Of a stretch of DNA of 64,000 nt, positions 1 through 7,392 are shown in pieces. Numbering within the stretch: the first letter of the stretch is position 1; each line of letters opens with the position of its first letter. The stretch is from Gemmatimonadota bacterium (lineage in GTDB: Bacteria; Gemmatimonadota; Gemmatimonadetes; Longimicrobiales; Gaopeijiaceae): positions 1 through 64,000 of the forward strand of contig SKKH01000100.1 of NCBI GenBank assembly GCA_007121555.1, written 5' to 3'. Position numbers and translations under genes: made by a program. The notes beneath the pieces were generated by a model. That model searched no databases. It was given only the letters and a program-made list of their open reading frames with translations, and was not told the DNA's origin.

Positions 1-565
1 GCCCCATCTGGAGAACATCGGTGATGATGCTCCCTCTGAACCCGCTCACAAGGGAGTAGCCCAGGACCAGGAGGGTGGTGACCCACGAGGCGATGAGGAA
101 CGACCCACTCCCCGTCTCGCCAAAGAACTGGGCCACCACCATGGTGTTGCTCCAGATCTCGTTCCAGAGTCGGAAGAGGAGGATGAGGGAGAAGAGCCAC
201 ACGGCCGCTGATCCGAAGCCGGACCGGATGAAGTGGTGGATGCTACTGAAGCCGGCCTTCCGGAGGTGGTAAAGGACCACTCCGGCCACTGCGAAGGAGA
301 ACCAGTAGGTTGCGTAGGCCACTCCCCCAGGGAGGCCGAAGGCCATGCCCAGGTCTGCGGCGTTCTGCACGCTCTTGGCGAAGATCCAGCTGATGAGGAG
401 GGTGGCCACCAGGGTGGCAAACCCGATCTCCCTCCCTGCCGTGTCCTTCCCTCGGAAGAAGTGGTCCTCTCGCCGGCCAGGCGAGGTGGGTCGGGGGCGG
501 GTCATCACCCAGGTCAACAGCCCTCCCAGGAATCCCAGAAGGATGAGCCAGTTGAAGAAGTTCAT
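1..565 (-). CDS. Sodium:solute symporter (SSS) family transporter, N-terminal part
   Basis: The gene starts at the ATG at 565 and runs off the left edge, so 188 residues are visible of the 450-600 usual for the family. Five hydrophobic segments are seen at about residues 5-21, 48-64, 80-100, 117-132 and 155-173. The segment GFRGSIITDVLQ after the fifth matches the conserved SSS stretch following that helix. Family members use the inward Na+ gradient to import sugars, amino acids, carboxylates or other small solutes. The substrate cannot be told from this part. The reading frame lies between the usual start context and no strong Shine-Dalgarno is visible upstream. Identification as SSS is inference from topology plus the motif, and I cannot check the missing two thirds. 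Confidence 0.8.
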   Translation of the reverse strand, partial: MNFFNWLILLGFLGGLLTWVMTRPRPTSPGRREDHFFRGKDTAGREIGFATLVATLLISWIFAKSVQNAADLGMAFGLPGGVAYATYWFSFAVAGVVLYHLRKAGFSSIHHFIRSGFGSAAVWLFSLILLFRLWNEIWSNTMVVAQFFGETGSGSFLIASWVTTLLVLGYSLVSGFRGSIITDVLQMG

Positions 566-580
566 GGGGCCTGTGACGGG

Positions 581-829
581 CTACTGGCGCCTGAGGGTGG
601 AGTCGAGCCCGAGGGAGAAGCGGAGATTGTAGACGGCGCCGTGTCGGTCTCCACTCTCCGGGCTCCGGAGGGGCGCGTTGATGGTGATGTGGTCAGCCGC
701 TTCCCCCCGGGCGCTCACTGGAAGACGGTTGCATTCCATGGGGAAGGGCAGGTCCAGCCCCGGACCCAGGATGGCTGTGGGGAGGATCCTGGATCCGGAT
801 GGCCCCGTCCCCGGAAATCGTAGGACCAC
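581..829 (-). CDS. Possible fragment of a secreted or beta-barrel protein
   Basis: This 82-codon open frame lies just upstream of the symporter on the same strand. Its last ~50 residues (from MECNRLPVSARG onward, including GAVYNLRFSLGLDSTLRR at the end) have the alternating pattern of C-terminal outer-membrane beta-strands. The first 30 residues look like random G+C-rich translation. I see no signal peptide or Shine-Dalgarno. It may be the 3' remnant of a lost gene, or no gene at all. No family is recognised. Confidence 0.25.
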   Translation of the reverse strand: MVLRFPGTGPSGSRILPTAILGPGLDLPFPMECNRLPVSARGEAADHITINAPLRSPESGDRHGAVYNLRFSLGLDSTLRRQ

Positions 830-930
830 AGCGCTTGCGGACGAGGTGGATGGAGCTGGCGTGTTCAGGTGGTCCGAGGGACTGTGTCACAAGCCGACCC
901 GCTCCACGTCCGGTTCTCCCATCGCCAAAG

Positions 931-1011
931 GCGACGAGGTTTCGATCCCTGGAGGTAGCGACAAGGTTTGCTCCCCTCCTCGTGGCGAAGGGGTTTCCAT
1001 TCTTGGGGTAG
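931..1011. repeat. Degenerate 27-bp tandem repeat, three units
   Basis: Three consecutive units begin at 931, 958 and 985, each opening with GCGA and carrying GGTTT about eight bases in (gcgacgaggttt, gcgacaaggttt, gcgaaggggttt). The spacing is exactly 27 bp, equal to nine codons, but no convincing gene covers the array. It lies in the intergenic space 3' of the flavodoxin-fold gene. Confidence 0.6.
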
Positions 1012-1032
1012 GCTCGAAAACCGTGTCCCCCC

Positions 1033-1779
1033 TCAGCGGTGCTCCGGGTTCGGGTGATCGAAGTGACAGCCTGCGTCCCAGGCGGAGCGCTGATTCCCAT
1101 GCGCGGGGATCCCGCCCTGGTCCCGGAGCATTCTCGCGGCGTGTAGGAGATTCCATGTCATGAACGTGGTGTTCCGCTGCGTGAACTCGTTCTTCGGTCC
1201 CCCCGACCCTTCGTCCAGGTAGGATGGGCCCGGTCCGGCCTCGCCGATCCAACCTGCATCCGCCTGCGGCGGGACTGTGTACCCGAGGTGCTGGAGCGCG
1301 TAGAGGATCCCCATCGCACAGTGCTTGATCCCATCCTCGTTGCCGGTGACCAGGCACCCCCCGACCCGCCCGTAATAGGCGTACTGACCTCGGTCGTTGA
1401 GCTGCGCCGAGTTGCCGTACAGGCGCTCGATGACCCGCTGGCAGACCGAGGACTTCTCGCCGAGCCAGATCGGAGTACCGAGCACCAGGATGTCGGCGGC
1501 CATGACCTTCTCGAAAAGGTCGGGCCATGGGTCTGTCCCCCACCCGTGTGCGGTCATGTCCGGGTAGACGCCGGGAGGCAGGTGGAGATCCACGGGTCGG
1601 GTCACCTCCACCGTGACTCCATTCGCCTCCAGGATCGCCCTCGACACGTCAATGAGCCCCCGTGTGTGGGAGGTCTCCGGGGACCGCTTGAGCGTGCAGT
1701 TGAGAAAGAGGGCGGACAGGCCGGAGAAATCCCAATCGTGGGACTCGCAGTCGGCCTTCTGGCGAGGTGACAGGGTCAT
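1033..1779 (-). CDS. Flavodoxin-fold NAD(P)H-dependent FMN oxidoreductase
   Basis: The 248-residue protein starts at the ATG at 1779, preceded at good spacing by GAGGAG. Near residues 18-32 the stretch ALFLNCTLKRSPETSHT has the form of the phosphate-binding loop of NADPH-dependent FMN reductases (N-x-S/T-x-K-x-S). Around residue 100 LVLGTPIWLGEKSS matches the second flavin-contacting loop. Such proteins bind FMN in the cytoplasm and pass electrons from NAD(P)H to quinones, flavins or metals. The C-terminal tail (DQGGIPAHGNQRSAWDAG) is typical of a large bacterial subgroup annotated as flavodoxin family protein. Length is normal and I see no defect. The true electron acceptor is unknown. It stands alone between two small tandem repeats. 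Confidence 0.88.
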   Translation of the reverse strand: MTLSPRQKADCESHDWDFSGLSALFLNCTLKRSPETSHTRGLIDVSRAILEANGVTVEVTRPVDLHLPPGVYPDMTAHGWGTDPWPDLFEKVMAADILVLGTPIWLGEKSSVCQRVIERLYGNSAQLNDRGQYAYYGRVGGCLVTGNEDGIKHCAMGILYALQHLGYTVPPQADAGWIGEAGPGPSYLDEGSGGPKNEFTQRNTTFMTWNLLHAARMLRDQGGIPAHGNQRSAWDAGCHFDHPNPEHR

Positions 1780-2089
1780 AGGAGGTGCTCCTCTGGGTGT
1801 GGGGGGGAACCCGTGGGTGTGGGGGGAACCCGCTCTGGCAAGCCGGGCTGTCCTTCGAACGCCCCACACCTCTCGGAGGTTCCCGGCCGGAGCGGCACGG
1901 CCCTGATGTGCGGCGCACGAGCTCCACCTGAGAACACCCCCAAGGTCCGCGACGTGAAGGCGGCGATCCCGAGACGAGCTTCGATCATGGAGCGGGCGCC
2001 GGAGGCCTCGCGGTTGACTCCCCAGTGAGGGCGCGAGGGCCCGGCAGATTCCTGGACCGCGAGTCCCGGTCCAGGCCCGGATGGCCAAC
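1780..2089. other. Gene-free stretch upstream of the flavodoxin-fold gene
   Basis: About 310 bp without a credible gene. It holds the tandem repeat at 1795-1833. The open frames that cross it have compositions typical of shadows. The promoter of the flavodoxin-fold gene must lie here, but I cannot point to clear -35/-10 boxes. Confidence 0.5.
1795..1833. repeat. 20-bp tandem duplication, two units
   Basis: Two adjacent near-identical units, 1795-1814 and 1815-1833, each consist of gggtgt, a run of six or seven G, and aacccg. The units differ by one base in the G run. The array sits 15 bp upstream of the flavodoxin-fold start codon and could form by slippage. Confidence 0.75.
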
Positions 2090-2416
2090 CTACGTCTGGT
2101 TCGCTTCCACAGCGATCTCGATGTCCACGTTGCCACCGACGACCGGGGTAGCGGCCCAACTTCCGACCCCCACGCCAAAGTCCTGCCGACGGATTCGAAA
2201 ATCGACAGAGCTGTTGGCAGGACTGGCTGCGTCGTACTCGAGGTCGATGTCGAAGTCCGAGAAGGTGCCGGAGACGGGGGTGAAGAAGTGATTCACCTTG
2301 AAATTGATCTCGCTGTGCACCTCGTCGACGTTCCACGTTTCCGCGGTGACGGCCGGCGTGGCGGCCAGTGTGACGGCATCGAGGAAGGCGGGAGCGATGC
2401 GGCTCATGGCGAACAT
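2090..2416 (-). CDS. YceI-family periplasmic lipid-binding protein lacking its core
   Basis: The start at 2416 is chosen because GAAGGAG lies eight bases upstream. The 108-residue product begins with a signal peptide (MFAMSRIAPAF... cleaved near AVTA, residue 25). Residues 26-76 match the first strands of YceI proteins (TWNVDEVHSEINFKV, VSGTFSDFDIDLEY, SSVDFRI). Residues 77-108 match the last strands (RRQDFGVGVG, NVDIEIAVEA). The family is normally about 190 residues; the centre, with the conserved RDxHL region and the G-xLTI-G-xT strands, is absent, and the two ends are joined in frame. YceI proteins are periplasmic lipocalin-like isoprenoid-binding barrels. With half the barrel gone, function is doubtful. 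It is either a natural in-frame deletion allele or an assembly collapse. Confidence 0.8.
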   Translation of the reverse strand: MFAMSRIAPAFLDAVTLAATPAVTAETWNVDEVHSEINFKVNHFFTPVSGTFSDFDIDLEYDAASPANSSVDFRIRRQDFGVGVGSWAATPVVGGNVDIEIAVEANQT

Positions 2417-2521
2417 GGACTGACTCCTTCGTAGGTGAGGTCGGGATGGGTTCTCGGTCGAGCGAACCCATGATTCACAGGAGGGAAGACCTGCCACCTC
2501 TGTCCGGTTGCCGACCGTCGT

Positions 2522-2770
2522 TCAGATCCATGTGCCCGAAGCTCGATCAGGAGATGGGTGGATCGGTGCTCTCCTGCCGGTCCTCGCGGCCGTGGCTTCG
2601 TAGACCCACGCCCCGTGGTCCACGGCGGTGAGCACCGGAAAAAAGTCGGAAGCGCTCAGTCCGACCTGGTCGAGGCGCTGGGCGTCCAGCCAACCCTCGG
2701 AAGCGACGCCGAGGGCCCCGAGGATCGTCTGCTGACGGAAGAAGCCGAGCTCGCTCCCGGAGGGGTCCAT
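2522..2770 (-). CDS. Hypothetical small protein, uncertain
   Basis: An 82-codon frame starts at the ATG at 2770. The central part (ILGALGVASEGWLDAQR, ASDFFPVLTAVDHGAW) has ordinary protein composition, while the C-terminal 20 residues look random. The start codon lies in one arm of a strong hairpin (2761-2795). No family is recognised, and the opposite strand offers a frame of similar length, so this may be spurious. Confidence 0.3.
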   Translation of the reverse strand: MDPSGSELGFFRQQTILGALGVASEGWLDAQRLDQVGLSASDFFPVLTAVDHGAWVYEATAARTGRRAPIHPSPDRASGTWI

Positions 2771-2795
2771 CGGCTCAGCCCATCGGTGGACCCCT
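2761..2795. terminator. Strong hairpin, possible terminator or attenuator
   Basis: AGGGGTCCATCGG (2761-2773) pairs with TCGGTGGACCCCT (2783-2795) around a 9-base loop. This gives a 13-bp stem with two G-T pairs, nine of the outer pairs being perfect. There is no T-tract on either side. It separates the small frame at 2522-2770 from the AT-rich island, and on the minus strand it would cover that frame's start codon. Confidence 0.5.
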
Positions 2796-2818
2796 CCCCG
2801 GCCTAAAGCGCTTCGAGC

Positions 2819-2885
2819 AGGAGGTGTATATGATTTACGATATAGAAGAGAAGGAGAGGTATACTGAAAACGATATAGTCTTTGC
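2819..2885. promoter_or_regulatory. AT-rich operator-like island
   Basis: This ~65-bp stretch is far richer in A+T than its surroundings. It contains an imperfect palindrome at 2827-2844 (TATATGATTTACGATATA) and two direct copies of ACGATATAG (2837-2845 and 2870-2878). PadR-type repressors often bind AT-rich TATATCG-like palindromes, so this may be the control region of a lost PadR-regulated gene. The regulator identity is a guess, and no padR gene is in the window. Confidence 0.4.
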
Positions 2886-2916
2886 CGCTGCGACCGACCG
2901 TCGCACTTCGGGTTGA
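2830..2916 (+). CDS. Candidate 28-residue small protein
   Basis: A perfect AGGAGG (2819-2824) lies five bases before an ATG at 2830. The frame that follows encodes 28 residues (MIYDIEEKERYTENDI...) and stops at 2914-2916. The first 17 residues are charged and low in alanine and glycine, unlike random translation of this G+C-rich genome. It could equally be the 5' end of a decayed gene or an accident of the AT-rich island. No homolog is recognised. Confidence 0.3.
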   Translation: MIYDIEEKERYTENDIVFAAATDRRTSG

Positions 2917-3053
2917 GGCGGCACTATGCCGCAACGGTTGTGGCCTCCCGCGGAAGTAGCCCTCCGACGAGCCCCTCTCCCGAGGGCCCTATCGCCGGCT
3001 CTGGATTGCCGGAACCCCCGTCCATGGGGGTCGTGGGCCCGGCGTTCGCCGCC

Positions 3054-4800
3054 CTAGGGCGACGACGCGCTCGCCAGTTCGTCTTCCTCCTCGCCACTGA
3101 TCCGGGCGCGGATACCGGCCGTCCGGGCCCGGGCCCACTCGGTCAGGGTCTCGACCTTCAGATAGATCACGGGAATCAGGAAGAGGGTGAACACGGCGGC
3201 CACCGCCGCACCCCCGATGGTCACCACCGCCATGGGCACCCGGAAGGCCGCTCCGGCTCCGGTGCCCAACGCCTGGGGCAGGAGAACCACCGCGATGGCT
3301 ACGTTGCTCATCACGATGGGACGAAGGCGGACCGGGCCGGCCTCCAGAAGTGCTTCCACCGCGCTCTGGCCCTTGGCCCGAAGTTGTCCCGCGTAGTCCA
3401 GGATCAGGATGGCGTTGTTCACCACGATCCCCACCAGCAGAAGGGCCCGGAGGATCTCGCCCAGCGCGTCTTCGAAGTCCTCGAACTCTCCCCCGATCTG
3501 CCACTCGTACCCCGGAGGCAGCGACTCCTGCGAGAGGCGCTCCTCCACATCGGCTACCCTTTCCGTGAGATTTCCGGCGGCGATATCGGCCTCCACGTTG
3601 TAGGCGCGCTGCCGGTTCTCCCTTCGGATGGCGGGCACCGTCTCCTCGAGCTCCAGGCTCCCCAGGGAGGCCAGGGGGACCCGCCCGCCCTCCACCGGAA
3701 CCTGCAGGTTGTCGAACTGGTCGGTGCGCCGTCGCTCTGCCTCGGGGAACCGCACCCGGATGTCGATTTCATCCCCCGCCTCCCGATAGACGCCGGCCAC
3801 TTCACCCTCCACCGCCGCCCGGACCAGGTTGCCCACCTCGCCCAGGGTCAGACCCAGGTCTCCCATGGTGGGCCGGTCAGGTCTAAACACGAACTCGGGG
3901 CGGGCGAGCTCGATGGTGTTCCGGACATCGGTGAGTCCACTCACCTCCCGAACCCAGTCGGTGATCTGCTCGGTGACCTCCTCCAGGTCGTCGGCGGGTC
4001 CGGTCACCTGCACCAGGATGTCGGCCCCAGCCTGGGGCCCGCCCCCCCCCGCCCCCCAGCTGCACGGTCACGTCGGCGTCCGGGACCTGGGCCATGAGGG
4101 GGCGCACCTCGGCCATCATCTCCTGCGTGGTCCGGTCCCGATCGTCCGTGAGGGTGACGAGGTTCTCGGCCCGGATGAACTCCACGATCTGTCCCAGCGT
4201 CACCTCGTAGGCATCGAGGCGATCCGGGTGAACCTGGACCTCCACCTCCCGGACCCGTCCCCCCACCACACTGATGTCGGCCACCCCGTCGACCCTGGAG
4301 AGCCGTTCCCGGATCTCGTCGTCGGCGAGGTCGAAGAGGAGATCCGCTCCCTGGGGACCGGAGAGGGCCACGTTCAGGATGGGGAAGGCATCGATGTCGA
4401 ACTTCTGGACCACCGGGGGCTCCGCATCATCGGGGAGCATGCCCCGGATCGCGTCCACCTGGTCTTTCACGTCGATGGCGGCCAGATCCGGATCCACATC
4501 CAGATCGAACTGCATCACCACGATGGAGACGTTCTCCCTGGAGAAGGAGGTGAGTTCATCGAGGTTCGCGATGTTGGACACCGCATCCTCGATGGGCTCG
4601 GTGACCTGGACCTCCACCTCCTCGGGTCCGGCCCCTGGATACGCGGTGGTGACGCTGACTACCGGGAATTCGACGTCAGGATACAGGTCGACTCGGAGCT
4701 GGGTGAACGAAAAGAAGCCCAGCACCACGAAGATGACCACGAGCATCGTGGCGAGGACGGGCCTCTGGACCGCCAGTCGCGGAAGGAATCGGAAGATCAT
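3054..4800 (-). pseudogene. RND-family efflux pump, internally deleted and frameshifted
   Basis: Two overlapping frames together give an AcrB/HAE1-type RND protein. Residues 1-255 from the ATG at 4800 carry TM1 (MIFRFLPRLAVQRPVLATML) and the N-terminal porter subdomain (LRVDLYPDVEFPVVSV, YPGAGPEEVEVQV). The frame then shifts at a run of nine G (about 4041-4050); removing one G restores the frame and continues to 3054. The rest matches the C-terminal porter subdomains (VTGPADDLEEV, GEVAGVYREAGDEIDIRV) and the last helices (VGIVVNNAILILDYA). The rebuilt product is about 581 residues against a usual ~1030. TM2 to TM7 and most of TM8-TM9 are missing, each removed in frame. The start overlaps the stop of the upstream fusion gene by one base. 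Without the proton-relay helices, ordinary drug export is unlikely. Confidence 0.85.
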
Positions 4801-6608
4801 CAGTCGACCACCTGCACGCGGGCGCCATCGGAAAGGAGCGACGCGCCCTCCACGACCACGGCCTCGCCGGCGTCGAGCCCACTCACGATCTCCACCATCT
4901 CCTCATTTCGCAGTCCGACCTCCACCTCACGGAACTCCGCCTCATCGCCGGAGACCACCCAGACCGCTCCGGCCCGGAGCGCCTGACGGGGCACCCGAAC
5001 CACGTCCTCTGCCGCGGCCACCAGAATCCCAACGGTCACCAGGGCGCCCGGGCGAAGCGACGAGGACCCGGGAAAGCGGGCCTCCACCTCGACGAGTCGG
5101 GTGACCGCGCTCGCCTGGATGGCGATCCGGTCCAGCTCGCCGGTAGCGTCATAGGCGGCGACACGGGCGCTCATTCCCCGCTCCAGCTCCCGGGCCTGTC
5201 CCTCGCTGATCCGAAGGGGGACCCGGTAGGCCGAATCGTCCACGACCCGGACCAGGGGATCCCCCGGTTGGGGAAAGCTCCCCACTCGGGCTGGGACCTC
5301 GGAGATCACGCCTGAGATCGGAGCGATTCCTCCCTGTACTTCGGCCGCCGACTCCAGATCGGCTTCGGCGAGCTCGAGCTGGGTGTTGGCATCATCCCAG
5401 TCCTGATCGGAACGGGCCCCGGCCTCCCAGAGTGGCCGGAGGCGCTCCACGGCCCGGTCGGCCTGCTGGACACCTGCCTGGGCCTGGCGAATCCTGGCGT
5501 CGGAGCCCTGGCCGGCCTGGCGGACGAGGGTCTGGCCCATCGTGACGCGGTCGCCCACGTCAGCCCGGATTTCCCGGATCTCGTCGTCGCTCCGGGCCCG
5601 GAGAACCGCCTCCCGCTCGCCTGTGACCGTGTCCGAGAACTGGCGCCAGCTCTCCAGGTCTCCCCGGTCGGCCTGCTCCACGGTAGTCCTGCGCGCGGTC
5701 ACTTGGCTCAGCGCCGCGTCAAAGTCCCCGACCGCACCGTCAAACTCCAGAAGGAGGCCGTCCTCCGCCTGCTGCCGTTCGAGCTCCGACTGCCGGACCT
5801 CTGAGCGGGCCTGCTCCACCTCGGCCCCGGTACGGAAGCCGTTGAAGATGGGCACGGAGATCTGCACTCCCACATTCCAATCCTCTCGCCAGTCACTGTC
5901 TGGGAAGACGGTCCGGGGGAAGGACTGATATCCGACCTCGGCGAAGGCCGAGGCCGTGGGCCGGTAGCCGGAACGAGCCAGACGGACCTGGTCCTCCCCG
6001 ATGCGGATCTGTGCCCGGGCGGCCTGGAGGGAGGGACGGTCCAGCACCGCAGCCTCCAGGGCTCTCCGGTCCACGTCCCGCAGCTCGGCCTCCAGGGCCG
6101 TGGTGAGCTCGAGCTCGCTGCGAAGGAGGGCCCGAACCCGCTCGGCGATGTCCAGGCCGATGCTCACCTGCCCGGCGGCGTAGAGCGTCTGGCTCACGGA
6201 GAGGGTGGCGATCCACGTGTTCGGGCGACCGAAGGGGAGGTCGGCAAAGGGGTCCTCACCCTCGTCCATCCCGTTTCCGTTGCCGGGGGGCAGCGTCCCA
6301 GCATCGCTGAGGGCGTCGAGGATGCTGCGGATCTGCCGGGTGTCGGTCAGGTTCCCCGAGACCTGTGGGAGGGCTCCCGAGCGCACCTGCGTGATCTCCT
6401 CCTCGGCCTGGGCGATCTGCTCCCGGACCAGAGCCACCTCTTCGCCGAACTCGAGGGCCCGCTCGACCGCCTCGTCGAGGGAGAGCGAGGTGGACTCTCC
6501 GCGCATGGCGGCAGGGGCGCCCTCCGTACCCTCAGAAGAACTCTGTGCCGCCAACTCGCCCGGAGCGGTGTAGAGCGCCACGGCCAGGAGTCCCACGACC
6601 GAGGCCAT
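4800..6608 (-). CDS. Fusion of TolC-like outer-membrane factor and RND periplasmic adaptor
   Basis: The 602-residue product joins two proteins that are normally separate. Residues 1-~313 resemble TolC-family factors (SLSLDEAVERALEFGEEVAL, SVSQTLYAAGQVSIGLDIAE, VGVQISVPIFNGFRTGAEV). They lack part of the helical barrel after residue ~162 and the final ~80 residues. From residue ~315 the chain is a membrane-fusion adaptor without its signal peptide: a lipoyl half-motif (VLRARSDDEIREIRADVGD), a coiled-coil hairpin (~365-425), the second lipoyl half (GVISEVPARVGSFPQPGDPL) and beta-barrel/MP domains. The N-terminus is hydrophobic (MASVVGLLAVALYTAPG) but weakly charged, so the true start may be further upstream at a non-ATG codon; a stop codon lies nine codons before the ATG. 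It sits between the GbsR-type regulator and the RND gene, giving the usual efflux order. The fusion looks like an in-frame deletion across a gene boundary. Confidence 0.85.
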   Translation of the reverse strand: MASVVGLLAVALYTAPGELAAQSSSEGTEGAPAAMRGESTSLSLDEAVERALEFGEEVALVREQIAQAEEEITQVRSGALPQVSGNLTDTRQIRSILDALSDAGTLPPGNGNGMDEGEDPFADLPFGRPNTWIATLSVSQTLYAAGQVSIGLDIAERVRALLRSELELTTALEAELRDVDRRALEAAVLDRPSLQAARAQIRIGEDQVRLARSGYRPTASAFAEVGYQSFPRTVFPDSDWREDWNVGVQISVPIFNGFRTGAEVEQARSEVRQSELERQQAEDGLLLEFDGAVGDFDAALSQVTARRTTVEQADRGDLESWRQFSDTVTGEREAVLRARSDDEIREIRADVGDRVTMGQTLVRQAGQGSDARIRQAQAGVQQADRAVERLRPLWEAGARSDQDWDDANTQLELAEADLESAAEVQGGIAPISGVISEVPARVGSFPQPGDPLVRVVDDSAYRVPLRISEGQARELERGMSARVAAYDATGELDRIAIQASAVTRLVEVEARFPGSSSLRPGALVTVGILVAAAEDVVRVPRQALRAGAVWVVSGDEAEFREVEVGLRNEEMVEIVSGLDAGEAVVVEGASLLSDGARVQVVD

Positions 6609-6667
6609 GAGAAGCTGGTCCAGTCTCGCTTTCTAGCCAAGGATCCCAAGGTCCGCGCTTCCATTCC

Positions 6668-7213
6668 TCATGACTGTTCTCCCATCTCCGCGCCCCGCCC
6701 CATACCTCGTGCGGACCGTTCGTCCTCCGAGGAATGAACGCCCGCGCGACTCTCGACCTCCTCCTGCTCTCGCTGGGCCCACCGCACCGTGACCTCCTTC
6801 AGTTCGACCAGGAGAAAACTGTGGAAGTCGTGGAGTCGTCGGATCCGGCTTCGGGCCAGCTTCATCTCCGGCGGGAGCTCTTCGAGGGCGTCAGCCAGGA
6901 TCTCCACCAGGCTTTCCATTCGCCCCCTCGCGGAGTCGAGACTTCGCAGGGCCAGGTCCGGATCCGCGCGATAGTAGTCCCGCCGGTCGCCCGGGAAGGC
7001 CCGTCGTTCCGCCAGACCAGCCCCTTCCAGAAGGCGGCAGTTGGTCGAAGCCGACGCCTTGCTGACCTGCAGCTCGGTCGCCAGTTCCTCCAGAGAGGCC
7101 GGGTCTTCCTCGAGGAGGAGGAGGCCCATCACCCGGTCCGCAATCCGGGGAAGCCCGTCCTCCTCGAACTGGAAGCCCATCCGTTCGATGAACGTCGCTA
7201 CGCTGGCGTACAT
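6668..7213 (-). CDS. GbsR/MarR-type transcriptional regulator of the efflux locus
   Basis: The 181-residue protein has the GbsR (COG1510) layout. An N-terminal helix (SVATFIERMGFQF) is followed by a winged helix-turn-helix at residues ~25-85 (LPRIADRVMGLLLL, LEELATELQVSKASASTNC, LLEGAGLAERRAFPGDR). A long C-terminal helical dimerisation region follows (~95-160). Family members repress osmolyte or efflux genes and respond to small ligands. It is the first gene of the minus-strand efflux locus, 59 bp before the TolC/adaptor fusion, and overlapping palindromes lie in its promoter. Autoregulation together with the efflux genes is therefore likely. The regulator looks intact although its targets are shortened. 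The ligand is unknown. Confidence 0.88.
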   Translation of the reverse strand: MYASVATFIERMGFQFEEDGLPRIADRVMGLLLLEEDPASLEELATELQVSKASASTNCRLLEGAGLAERRAFPGDRRDYYRADPDLALRSLDSARGRMESLVEILADALEELPPEMKLARSRIRRLHDFHSFLLVELKEVTVRWAQREQEEVESRAGVHSSEDERSARGMGRGAEMGEQS

Positions 7214-7266
7214 GATGACCGGGAAGGGGGAAAGGTCGCTGATGGCTGATGCTTGCCGTATGTTTG

Positions 7267-7295
7267 ATACATTCAGTATGCACTGAATAGTGCAA
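7267..7295 (-). promoter_or_regulatory. Promoter with two overlapping palindromic operators
   Basis: On the minus strand TTGCAC (7295-7290) and ATGTAT (7272-7267) are 17 bp apart, a good sigma-70-type promoter. The spacer holds ATTCAGT-ATGC-ACTGAAT (7271-7288, perfect 7-bp arms). A second perfect palindrome, TGCACT-GAAT-AGTGCA (7279-7294), overlaps it. A dimeric repressor bound here would block the promoter. The adjacent GbsR-type gene is the obvious candidate. Confidence 0.6.
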
Positions 7296-7392
7296 TCTTT
7301 AAGGGGCCTGCGAGGCCAGGGCGCCCCCCCGTCCCCTCTCTGAATTCAAGAACTCCCCTGACCGAGCCCCGCGAGGCATCGCAGCTTCGCGT

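Noticed and set aside
2913-4097. Plus-strand frame of 394 codons
   Set aside because: It lies opposite the RND gene and has the low-complexity His/Gly/Pro composition expected from the reverse frame of a G+C-rich gene.
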